Source: an uncultured Clostridia bacterium
Lineage (GTDB): Bacteria; Bacillota; Clostridia; Christensenellales; Borkfalkiaceae
DNA length: 13,019 nucleotides
NCBI GenBank assembly: GCA_947589335.1
Contig: CANPZH010000032.1
Location: 1 to 13,019, forward strand
Reading direction: 5' to 3'
The translations under genes were made by a program, and so were the position numbers. The notes under the pieces are model-generated. The model worked only from the letters and a program-made list of their open reading frames with translations. It was not told where the DNA came from and did not search any database. This document shows positions 1 through 6,160 of this stretch, one piece after another (the stretch's first letter is position 1; each line of letters opens with the position of its first letter).

Positions 1-1352
1 AGACGGAGATCGTCGAGCACCGCGTCCTCGTCCCCAACGGCATGAAGGGCAGGCTGATCTCCATCGAGGCGGGGGACTTCACCATCGTCGAACCCGTCGC
101 ACGGGTCAAGACGGAGAGGGGCGAGGAGCAAATCTGCATGCTCCGAAAGTGGCCTGTCCGCAAGGGGAGGCCGTATCGCGAGAAGTTCTCGCCCGATCAG
201 CCCATGGTGACGGGCCAGCGCGTCATCGACACGCTCTTTCCCATCGCCCGCGGCGGCGTTGCGGCCGTTCCCGGGCCGTTCGGAAGCGGCAAGACGGTCG
301 TCCAGCACCAGCTCGCCAAGTGGGCGGACGCGGACATCATCGTCTACGTCGGCTGCGGGGAGCGCGGCAACGAGATGACCGACGTTCTGAATGAATTTCC
401 CGCGCTCAAAGACCCCAAGACGGGGGAACCGCTGATGAAGCGGACGGTGCTCATCGCGAACACCTCGGATATGCCCGTGGCGGCGCGCGAGGCGTCCATC
501 TACACGGGGATCACGATCGCGGAGTACTTCCGCGACATGGGATACAGCGTTGCGATCATGGCGGATTCGACCTCCCGCTGGGCGGAGGCGCTCCGCGAGA
601 TGAGCGGACGTCTCGAAGAGATGCCCGGCGACGAGGGCTATCCCGCCTATCTTGCGAGCCGTCTTGCGGAGTTCTACGAGCGGGCGGGGATCGTGAAACT
701 GCTCGGGAAGGAGGACAGGACGGGCTCGGTCACGGCGATCGGGGCGGTATCTCCTCCCGGGGGCGACCTCTCGGAACCTGTCTCGCAGGCGACGCTGCGC
801 ATCGTCAAAGTGTTCTGGGGGCTCTCCGCCTCCCTCGCCTACAAGCGCCATTTCCCCGCGATCGACTGGCTCGTCAGCTATTCGCTCTACGCGGACAAGA
901 TGAAGGACTGGTACGACAGGAAGGTCGGAAAGGACTTTTTGAAATACCGCCAGTTCGTCATGACGGTTTTGCAGGAGGAGGCCGCGCTCGACGAGATCGT
1001 GCGTCTCGTCGGCATGGACGCGCTCTCCTCGCGGGACAGGCTCATCATGGAGACGGCGAAGACGGTGCGCGAGGACTACCTCCACCAGAACGCCTTTCAC
1101 GAAGTGGATACCTTCACCTCCATGCGGAAACAGCTCCTGATGCTGCGGCTGATCTATGAGTTTTACAGCCTTTCGGAGGACGCGCTGAAGGCGTACGTCT
1201 CGCTGGACGACATTCTCGCCTGCTCCTTCAAGGAGAAGATCGGGCGGGCGAAGTATATCCCGGAGGAGTCGCTCGGGGAGTTCGAGGAGATCTTCCGCAC
1301 GATGAACGCGGAGATCAAGGCGCTCGTGCAGGGAGGAGGCGAAGATGTTTAA
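1..1352 (+). CDS. atpA: V-type ATP synthase catalytic subunit A (5' partial)
   Basis: Catalytic A subunit of a V/A-type ATPase, which couples ATP hydrolysis or synthesis to H+ or Na+ movement across the membrane. The reading frame is open from base 3 with no start, and the first ATG (base 42) lies inside conserved A-subunit sequence, so the gene begins upstream of the window. About 449 residues are visible of a family length near 590. The Walker A motif GPFGSGKT is encoded at about 273-296. The ATPase alpha/beta-type stretch SRWAEALREMSGRLEEMPG and the PPGGDLSEPVSQATLRI segment follow, then the helical C-terminal domain. The P-loop GPFGSGKT is the V-type A form and separates it from F-type beta. 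The stop codon overlaps the start of atpB by 8 bases, which implies translational coupling. The name ntpA is also used. The family call is firm; the choice between proton and sodium cannot be made without the K subunit. Confidence 0.97.
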   Translation, partial: TEIVEHRVLVPNGMKGRLISIEAGDFTIVEPVARVKTERGEEQICMLRKWPVRKGRPYREKFSPDQPMVTGQRVIDTLFPIARGGVAAVPGPFGSGKTVVQHQLAKWADADIIVYVGCGERGNEMTDVLNEFPALKDPKTGEPLMKRTVLIANTSDMPVAAREASIYTGITIAEYFRDMGYSVAIMADSTSRWAEALREMSGRLEEMPGDEGYPAYLASRLAEFYERAGIVKLLGKEDRTGSVTAIGAVSPPGGDLSEPVSQATLRIVKVFWGLSASLAYKRHFPAIDWLVSYSLYADKMKDWYDRKVGKDFLKYRQFVMTVLQEEAALDEIVRLVGMDALSSRDRLIMETAKTVREDYLHQNAFHEVDTFTSMRKQLLMLRLIYEFYSLSEDALKAYVSLDDILACSFKEKIGRAKYIPEESLGEFEEIFRTMNAEIKALVQGGGEDV

Positions 1353-2712
1353 GGAATACAAGACGATCCGCGAAGTCGTCGGCCCGCTGATGCTGGTCGA
1401 GGGCGTCGAAGGGGTCAAATACAACGAATTGGTCGATATCCTCTGCGGGGACGGCGAAGTGCGCCAGGGGAAGGTGCTCGAGATCAACCGCGACAAGGCG
1501 GTCGTCCAGCTGTTCGAAAATTCGCAGGGGCTGCAGATCGCAACGGCGAAGGCGCGCTTTTTGGGGCACAGCCAGCAGCTCGCGGTCTCGCGCGATATGC
1601 TCGGGCGGGTCTTCGACGGCATGGGCAACCCCCGCGACGGGGGCGCTCCCGTCATTCCCGAGAAGATGTCCGATATCAACGGCGAACCGATCAACCCCGC
1701 CGCGCGCGACTATCCCAATGAGTTCATTCAGACGGGGATCTCCGCGATCGACGGGCTCAACACGCTCGTCCGCGGGCAGAAGCTCCCCGTGTTCTCGATG
1801 AGCGGTCTCCCGCATGCGGAGCTCGCGGCGCAGATCGCGCGGCAGGCGAAGGTGCGGGGCTCGGACGGAAAGTTCGCGGTCGTGTTCGCGGCGATCGGCA
1901 TCACCTTCGAGGAGGCGCAGTACTTCGTCGAGGATTTCAAGCGCACGGGCGCGATCGAGCGGACGGTGCTCTTCACCAACCTCGCGAACGATCCCGCCGT
2001 CGAACGCATCGCAACCCCCCGCATGGCGCTCACCTGCGCCGAATATCTCGCCTTCGAGTGCGGCATGCACGTCCTCGTCATCATGACGGACATCACCAAC
2101 TATGCGGAGGCGCTCCGCGAGGTGTCCGCGGCAAGACGGGAAGTGCCGGGGCGCAGAGGGTATCCGGGGTATCTGTACACCGACCTCGCTTCCCTGTATG
2201 AGCGGGCGGGGAGGATCCGCGGGAAGGAGGGGAGCATCACCCAGATCCCCATTCTGACGATGCCCGAAGACGACAAGACGCACCCCATTCCCGACCTCAC
2301 GGGCTACATCACCGAGGGGCAGATCATTCTCTCCCGCGACCTCTACAAGAAGGGGCTGAATCCCCCGATCGACGTGCTGCCCTCCCTTTCGAGATTGAAA
2401 GATAAGGGGATCGGCAACGGGAAGACGAGGGAGGACCACGCGGATACGATGAACCAGCTCTTTGCGGCGTATGCGCGCGGGAAGGAGAGCAAGGAACTCT
2501 CCGCGATTCTGGGCGAGGCGGCGCTCTCCGACGTCGATAAGCTGTATGCGAAGTTCGCCGAGGAGTTCGAAAAGGAGTACGTCTCGCAGGGGTTCGAAAC
2601 GGACAGAACGATCGAGGAGACCCTCGATATCGGCTGGAAACTGCTGAAGATCTTGCCCGTGAGCGAACTCAAGCGGATCCGGAAGGAATATATTGAGAAA
2701 TATATGAAATAG
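1345..2712 (+). CDS. atpB: V-type ATP synthase regulatory subunit B
   Basis: Non-catalytic B subunit of the V/A-type ATPase head, alternating with A in the A3B3 ring. It has 455 residues, the usual family length. The start is fixed by a strong GGGAGGAGG ribosome site at 1331-1339, inside the atpA coding end. The N-terminus (YKTIREVVGPLMLVEGV) is the family's beta-barrel domain. Where A has a P-loop, B shows FSMSGLPHAELAAQIARQ (residues about 150-167), lacking GKT, as expected for a non-catalytic subunit. TDITNYAEALREVSAARREV and PGRRGYPGYLYTDLASLYERAG (about 248-289) are the diagnostic B-subunit blocks. The gene is followed by about 590 bases of repeats before atpD, an unusual break in this operon. 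The name ntpB is also used. Confidence 0.98.
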   Translation: MFKEYKTIREVVGPLMLVEGVEGVKYNELVDILCGDGEVRQGKVLEINRDKAVVQLFENSQGLQIATAKARFLGHSQQLAVSRDMLGRVFDGMGNPRDGGAPVIPEKMSDINGEPINPAARDYPNEFIQTGISAIDGLNTLVRGQKLPVFSMSGLPHAELAAQIARQAKVRGSDGKFAVVFAAIGITFEEAQYFVEDFKRTGAIERTVLFTNLANDPAVERIATPRMALTCAEYLAFECGMHVLVIMTDITNYAEALREVSAARREVPGRRGYPGYLYTDLASLYERAGRIRGKEGSITQIPILTMPEDDKTHPIPDLTGYITEGQIILSRDLYKKGLNPPIDVLPSLSRLKDKGIGNGKTREDHADTMNQLFAAYARGKESKELSAILGEAALSDVDKLYAKFAEEFEKEYVSQGFETDRTIEETLDIGWKLLKILPVSELKRIRKEYIEKYMK

Positions 2713-2716
2713 GTTT

Positions 2717-2815
2717 CGCAAATTTCTTTGCTCCCCCCCCCTTGCCCACCCCTTGAGGGGTGGGTGTCACGGCGATGCCGTGACGGAAGGGGTGTCGGTC
2801 GAAAAGAAATTTGCG
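2717..2815. repeat. 99-bp element with 13-bp terminal inverted repeats and nested hairpins
   Basis: CGCAAATTTCTTT at 2717-2729 is matched by its exact reverse complement AAAGAAATTTGCG at 2803-2815. Between them lie a run of nine C, a hairpin CCCACCCC-TTGA-GGGGTGGG (2745-2764), and a second perfect 8-bp hairpin GTCACGGC-GAT-GCCGTGAC (2766-2784), then AAGGGGTG. The central part belongs to the same family as the elements at 12761-12813 and 12824-12873. It starts 5 bases after the atpB stop. It could act as an mRNA-stabilising or attenuating structure, or be a MITE-like insertion; the sequence does not decide between these. Confidence 0.75.
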
Positions 2816-2946
2816 AGGAAACGTGCTCCCGTGCCTCAATTTGCGGATCCTCTCGTTCGTTTCATCGGACACGAAGCCGCAGGTATGCGGCAAATTGTGT
2901 GCGCTGCCGCAGGGAAACCCTGCTCCGCGCAGTGGATTTGGGAATG
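2816..2946 (+). repeat. Structured repeat, copy 1 (50-bp core shared with 12939-12988)
   Basis: The core 2846-2895 is identical over all 50 bases to the reverse complement of 12939-12988. Homology extends on both sides: the left flank begins AGGAAACG in both copies, and the right flank keeps GTGCGCT, CGCGCAGT and ATTT.GG. Visible folds are GCCGCA-GGTA-TGCGGC (2876-2891) and an outer stem TGCGC/GCGCA (2900-2904 with 2927-2931) enclosing GCAGGG-AAA-CCCTGC (2909-2923). No protein is supported. It may be a non-autonomous mobile element or a non-coding RNA; I do not recognise a named family. Confidence 0.75.
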
Positions 2947-2952
2947 TTTTAA

Positions 2953-3014
2953 TACGTCATTTCGAACGTATGTGAGAAATCTCAAATACGTCATGTTGAG
3001 CTTGTCGAAACATG
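2953..3014 (+). repeat. TACGTCAT-type repeat fragments
   Basis: Two short pieces lie back to back. 2953-2986 begins TACGTCATTTCGAACG and contains the hairpin TGAGA-AA-TCTCA (2973-2984). 2987-3014 is the left 28 bases of the 33-base palindrome seen complete at 12403-12435 and 12590-12622, here lacking the closing ACGTA. It is followed by an unrelated small hairpin (GGACC, then GGTCC about 12 bases later). Confidence 0.7.
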
Positions 3015-3153
3015 GACCTTATTGTAATGCGGTCCACACTTCGACTACGCTACTTCGTCGCATACGCTCCTCGTGCCGCCCAAGGAACCATGACAGTAGA
3101 ATGGCGGGACAGGGTGACGTAAAAAGAACGTCATTCCGCCCCGTCCGCCCCAA

Positions 3154-3216
3154 ACGTCATTCCGAGCCGAAAGGCGCATACGGAGTGCGAATGGATTGTC
3201 TGCGAGGAATCTCAAC
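3154..3216 (-). repeat. Half copy of the long ACGTCATTCC repeat, inverted
   Basis: This stretch reads ACGTCATTCCGAGCCGAAAG and runs on through CATACGGAGTGCGAATGG to GCGAGGAATCTC. It matches the reverse complement of the right-hand half of the elements at 12456-12557 and 12643-12743, then stops where the internal hairpin would turn back. It is thus an inverted, truncated relative. The imperfect hairpin about 3101-3150 just upstream is closed by TGACGT/ACGTCA and may be another degenerate relative. Confidence 0.75.
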
Positions 3217-3303
3217 CTGATTGTAACATTATAACAGACGTCCTTCCCGAACCGGCGCAGACGGACGGAGGGGCGCCGCAGAGAGACAAAACGTGTAAAA
3301 AAT

Positions 3304-3924
3304 ATGGCAAGATTAAACGTAAACCCGACCCGCATGGAGCTAAAAAAGCTCAAAGCGCGGCTTGCGACGGCGGTGCGCGGGCACAAACTTCTCAAGGACA
3401 AGTCGGATGAAATGGTGCGCCGTTTCACGGTCATTCTCCGCGAGGACAAACAGCTCCGCGACGAGGCGGAGGCGGCGCTCGCAGAGGTCATGCGGCAGTT
3501 TGCCGTGGCGCGCTCCGTCACGCCCTCCTATGCGGCGGAGGCGGCATTCGCGATGCCCGCTGCCCTGATCCGCGCCGAGTGCGAAAGCGAGAGCATCATG
3601 GGCGTGGACGTGCCGAAGATCGCGCTCGTCGAGGAGAAAAAAACGGACGGTCTTCCCTACGCCTTCCCCGAGATCACGAGCGAGGCGGATGAATCCGTCA
3701 GACGGATCTCCGTTCTTTTGCCGGCTCTCGTCCGTCTGGCGCAGGTGGAGAAGGCGGTGCGCCTGCTCGCCGAGGAGATCGAGCGCAACAAGCGCCGCGT
3801 GAACGCGCTCGAATACGTCATGATCCCCCAACTCGAGGAGACGATCAAGTATATCCGCGACAAGCTCGACGAAAACGAGCGCGCGGCGATCGTCCGCCTC
3901 ATGAAGGTAAAGGGGAATGCCTGA
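3304..3924 (+). CDS. atpD: V-type ATP synthase subunit D
   Basis: Central-stalk subunit D of the V/A-type ATPase, the long antiparallel coiled coil that rotates inside the A3B3 ring. It has 206 residues, a normal length. The N-terminus MARLNVNPTRMELKKLKARL followed by GHKLLKDKSDEMVRRF is the family signature and fixes the ATG at 3304. The C-terminal RRVNALEYVMIPQLEETIKYI segment is equally diagnostic. The ribosome site is poor: the 15 bases before the start are A-rich, and the nearest GAGAGAC lies about 16 bases upstream. D normally follows B closely, but here repeats intervene, so expression may depend on read-through or on a promoter I could not identify. The name ntpD is also used. Confidence 0.96.
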   Translation: MARLNVNPTRMELKKLKARLATAVRGHKLLKDKSDEMVRRFTVILREDKQLRDEAEAALAEVMRQFAVARSVTPSYAAEAAFAMPAALIRAECESESIMGVDVPKIALVEEKKTDGLPYAFPEITSEADESVRRISVLLPALVRLAQVEKAVRLLAEEIERNKRRVNALEYVMIPQLEETIKYIRDKLDENERAAIVRLMKVKGNA

Positions 3925-3937
3925 ACTTATGAAGATT

Positions 3938-3951
3938 CCGGAAACTTCCGG
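3938..3951. other. Small hairpin between atpD and ferritin
   Basis: CCGGAA-AC-TTCCGG is a perfect dyad with a two-base gap. It has no following T-run, so it is not a clear terminator, and no promoter is evident in 3925-3983. It could be an operator or chance. Confidence 0.3.
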
Positions 3952-3998
3952 GGCCCGCGGACGGCGAGGCCTCCGGAGATCATAAAGGAGGATAAACC

Positions 3999-4517
3999 AT
4001 GTTAAACAAGAAGATCGCTTCCATGCTCAACGATCAGATCAACAAAGAACTCTACTCGGCGTATCTCTATCTCGACTTCGCGGACTACTACGCGGCGGAG
4101 GGGCTCGACGGCTTCGCCAACTGGTACGAGGTGCAGGCGAAGGAGGAGCGCGACCACGCCTTCATGATCCGCCGTTACCTTCTGAGCAACGGCCATTCCG
4201 TCGTGCTCGAGGCGATCGCAAAGCCCGACAAGACCTTCAAGACCCTTCTCGATCCGTTGGAAGCGGGCTACGCGCACGAACAGTACGTGACGTCGCTCAT
4301 CACGGAGATCTACCACGAGGCATTCGGGCAGAAGGACTACCGCACGATGCAGTTCCTCGACTGGTTCATCAAGGAACAGGGCGAGGAGGAGACCAACGCC
4401 GACGACATGATCAAGAAATTCAAGCTCTTCGGCTCGGACGCGAAGGGGCTCTACGCCCTCAACCAGGAGCTCGCCGCGCGCGTCTACGCGCCGTCTGCGA
4501 CCGGCCCCGCAATGTAA
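3999..4517 (+). CDS. ftnA: Non-haem ferritin
   Basis: Bacterial ferritin that oxidises Fe2+ at a di-iron site and stores the mineral inside a 24-subunit cytoplasmic shell. It has 172 residues, the normal length for FtnA-type proteins. The ferroxidase ligands fall at the positions expected from E. coli FtnA: E17, E50, H53, E94 and Q127, plus E130. No bacterioferritin haem ligand is apparent. The start is set by a very strong AAAGGAGG ribosome site (3984-3991), 7 bases before ATG. It ends at a strong hairpin terminator. The next genes, a flavodiiron protein and rubredoxin, make an iron and oxygen defence neighbourhood. No clear promoter is visible after atpD, so it may be co-transcribed with the ATPase genes or use an unrecognised promoter. 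Confidence 0.97.
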   Translation: MLNKKIASMLNDQINKELYSAYLYLDFADYYAAEGLDGFANWYEVQAKEERDHAFMIRRYLLSNGHSVVLEAIAKPDKTFKTLLDPLEAGYAHEQYVTSLITEIYHEAFGQKDYRTMQFLDWFIKEQGEEETNADDMIKKFKLFGSDAKGLYALNQELAARVYAPSATGPAM

Positions 4518-4535
4518 CGGTCCGCTTGGGGCCGA

Positions 4536-4578
4536 GCGTGCCGCCCGCGGCTCTGCCGCGGGCGGCACGCCGTATTTT
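4536..4578 (+). terminator. Intrinsic terminator after ferritin
   Basis: There is a 15-bp perfect stem (4536-4550 with 4556-4570), GCGTGCCGCCCGCGG and its complement, with loop CTCTG, followed by CGTATTTT. It lies 18 bases after the ferritin stop and just before the next promoter. Confidence 0.88.
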
Positions 4579-4592
4579 CGGGGGCGAAAAAC

Positions 4593-4621
4593 TTGCTTTT
4601 TCTCCCGCGCTGTGGTACAAT
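4593..4621 (+). promoter_or_regulatory. Sigma-70-type promoter for flavodiiron protein and rubredoxin
   Basis: The -35 TTGCTT (4593-4598) and -10 TACAAT (4616-4621) are 17 bases apart, and TGG directly before the -10 gives an extended -10. Expected transcription start is near 4628, about 28 bases before the ATG at 4656. This also argues against the in-frame ATG at 4593, which would lie inside the promoter. Confidence 0.8.
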
Positions 4622-4655
4622 GGGGAAAAATTCCAAGAACGATCGGGAGCAGATC

Positions 4656-5855
4656 ATGCAAAACGTCATTCCCGTCGCCGAAGATCTTTTATACGTCGGC
4701 GGCAGCGACAGAAAAATTTCTCTCTTTGAAAACCTCTATCCCGTCCCGAAGGGGGTCTCCTACAATTCCTACCTCCTTCTCGACGAACAGACGGCGCTGT
4801 TTGACACCGTCGACGCCTCCGCAGGCGACCTCTTCCTCGAAAACGTCGCCCGCGCGCTCGGCGGAAGGGGGCTCGATTATCTCGTCATCCATCACATGGA
4901 GCCCGACCATTCGGCGACCGTGCGGCGGCTCGTAGGCGCCTATCCGGACGTCACGGTCGTGACGAGCCGGAAGGCGGCGGAGATGCTCGGGAACTATTTC
5001 CCCGCCGAAGAATTCCGCATCAGAACGGTGGGGGAGGGGGACGTGCTCTGCACGGGCAAGCACTCCTTCACCTTCCTCGGCGCGCCGATGGTGCACTGGC
5101 CGGAGGTCCTCATGTCCTTCGACTCCGCCTCGGGCGCACTCTTCTCCGCCGACGCCTTCGGCACGTTCGGCGCGCTCTCCGGAAGTCTCTTCGCGGATGA
5201 AGCGGACGGGGCGGAATGGCTCGAAGAGGCGCGGCGGTACTATTTCAACATCGTCGGGAAGTACGGCGTGCAGGTGCAGGCGGTCCTGAAGAAGGCGGCG
5301 CAGTATCCCGTCAAGCGGATCTATCCCCTCCACGGCCCGATCTGGCGGGAGGATCTTTCTCTGCCGATCGAAAAATACGACCTGTGGAGCCGCTATCTCC
5401 CCGAGGAGAGGGGGGCCGTGCTCTTCTGCGGCTCCATGCACGGACACACCGCCGCCGCGGCGGATCTCGTTGCCGCCGCGCTCGCGGGCGAGGGCGTGAA
5501 TGCGAAGGTGTACGACGTCTCCCGCACCGATCCTTCCGTGCTGCTCGCGGAGGCATTCCGCTATTCCCACGCCGTCTTTCTGTCCGCGACGCAGAACCTC
5601 GGCATCTTCCGCGGCATGAAGACGCTCCTCTCCGACCTTGCGGCGCACAACTTCCAGAACCGCAAATACGCGCTCGTCGAGAACGGGTCGTGGGCGCCGC
5701 AGGCGGGCGCGCTCATGCAGAAGGCGCTTATGGAGTGCAGGGGCTTGACGCAGCTCGGAGAGACGGTCACCATCCTCTCCTCCGTCAAGGAAGGGGACTT
5801 GGAGAAACTCTCCGCGCTCGCGAAGACCGTCGCGGAAGACATCAAACGGCAATAA
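4656..5855 (+). CDS. fprA: Flavodiiron protein (FprA / ROO family A-type flavoprotein)
   Basis: Cytoplasmic flavodiiron protein that reduces O2 to water and/or NO to N2O. It has 399 residues, the length of the two-domain class. The N-terminal metallo-beta-lactamase-like domain (about 1-248) has the full di-iron ligand set: H80-x-E82-x-D84 in HHMEPDH, H147 (VHWPE), D166 (SADAF) and H226 (LHGPIW). The C-terminal flavodoxin domain (about 251-399) begins with an FMN phosphate-binding loop, GSMHGHT. I use ATG 4656 rather than 4593 because GGGAG (4645-4649) precedes it, the promoter overlaps the upstream candidate, and homologues start near this point. Rubredoxin follows after 19 bases and is the usual electron donor. 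Sequence alone does not decide between O2 and NO as the main substrate. Confidence 0.96.
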   Translation: MQNVIPVAEDLLYVGGSDRKISLFENLYPVPKGVSYNSYLLLDEQTALFDTVDASAGDLFLENVARALGGRGLDYLVIHHMEPDHSATVRRLVGAYPDVTVVTSRKAAEMLGNYFPAEEFRIRTVGEGDVLCTGKHSFTFLGAPMVHWPEVLMSFDSASGALFSADAFGTFGALSGSLFADEADGAEWLEEARRYYFNIVGKYGVQVQAVLKKAAQYPVKRIYPLHGPIWREDLSLPIEKYDLWSRYLPEERGAVLFCGSMHGHTAAAADLVAAALAGEGVNAKVYDVSRTDPSVLLAEAFRYSHAVFLSATQNLGIFRGMKTLLSDLAAHNFQNRKYALVENGSWAPQAGALMQKALMECRGLTQLGETVTILSSVKEGDLEKLSALAKTVAEDIKRQ

Positions 5856-5874
5856 AATCCCGGAGGAAACGGAT

Positions 5875-6033
5875 ATGGCAAAGTATGTATGCAACGTATG
5901 CGGCTTCGAATACGACGAAGAAGCGGGCTATCCCGAGGGCGGCATCGCTCCCGGCACCAAGTGGGAGGAGCTCCCCGAAGACTTCGCCTGCCCGCTCTGC
6001 GGCGTCGGCAAGGAGGATTTTTCCGAGGAGTGA
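5875..6033 (+). CDS. Rubredoxin
   Basis: Small mononuclear Fe(Cys)4 electron carrier of 52 residues. It reads MAKYVCNVCGFEYDEEAGYP and then, after a GT-K-W-EELPEDF stretch, CPLCGVGKEDF. The four iron ligands are the two CxxC pairs C6/C9 and C39/C42, and the aromatic residues of the rubredoxin core are present. GGAGG at 5862-5866 gives an 8-base spacing to ATG. It lies 19 bases behind the flavodiiron gene with no terminator between, so the two are co-transcribed. In this family pair, NAD(P)H:rubredoxin oxidoreductase reduces rubredoxin, which reduces the flavodiiron FMN; no such oxidoreductase is present in the window. Confidence 0.97.
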   Translation: MAKYVCNVCGFEYDEEAGYPEGGIAPGTKWEELPEDFACPLCGVGKEDFSEE

Positions 6034-6063
6034 TCACGGGCGCTTCCGCCGTGAAGGGACCGG

Positions 6064-6090
6064 CGCCGCGAGATGCGCGGCGTCTTTCTC
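6064..6090 (+). terminator. Probable intrinsic terminator after rubredoxin
   Basis: The stem CGCCGCG (6064-6070) and CGCGGCG (6076-6082), with loop AGATG, is followed by the T-rich TCTTTCTC. It sits between the rubredoxin stop and the pdxS promoter. Confidence 0.65.
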
Positions 6091-6103
6091 CGTGCAAAAA
6101 AAG

Positions 6104-6132
6104 TTGACGGTCGCGCGCCGCCGTGGTATAAT
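6104..6132 (+). promoter_or_regulatory. Near-consensus promoter for pdxS-pdxT-queH
   Basis: The -35 TTGACG (6104-6109) and -10 TATAAT (6127-6132) have a 17-base spacer and TGG before the -10 (extended -10). Transcription should start near 6139, leaving a leader of about 22 bases with GAGGTG (6151-6156) before ATG 6161. The leader is too short for a riboswitch. The promoter looks strong and constitutive. Confidence 0.9.
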
Positions 6133-6160
6133 CCAATGGAAAGAAATTTCGAGGTGAACA

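Larger units (their letters stand above)
2713..3303. other. Repeat-filled gap between atpB and atpD
   Basis: This 591-base stretch has no credible gene. It holds, in order: a hairpin-rich element with 13-base terminal inverted repeats (2717-2815), a structured repeat also found inverted at the window end (2816-2946), short TACGTCAT-bounded fragments (2953-3014), an imperfect hairpin (about 3101-3150) and a half copy of the long ACGTCATTCC repeat (3154-3216). The last 87 bases before atpD contain no repeat I recognise, and no convincing sigma-70 promoter; TATAAC at 3230-3235 has no good -35 at the right distance. Frames that stay open here encode repeat-derived peptides such as VMLSLSKH and are not accepted as genes. 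Confidence 0.8.

Noticed and set aside
1315..2721. Long minus-strand frame opposite atpB, and similar long frames opposite fprA, argH and pdxS
   Set aside because: They are antisense shadows typical of high-GC genes; the plus or minus partner has clear family motifs and codon pattern.
2753..3220. A 155-codon open frame in the atpB-atpD gap
   Set aside because: It runs through several repeats, contains the repeat-derived peptide VMLSLSKH, lacks a ribosome site, and its homologous stretch at the window end is not kept open as the same protein.
4593..4655. Upstream in-frame ATG that would add 21 residues to the flavodiiron protein
   Set aside because: It falls on the -35 box of the promoter, has no ribosome site, and the added residues do not resemble the family.
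6034..6160. A riboswitch before pdxS
   Set aside because: The predicted leader is only about 22 bases; the upstream hairpin fits a terminator for rubredoxin.
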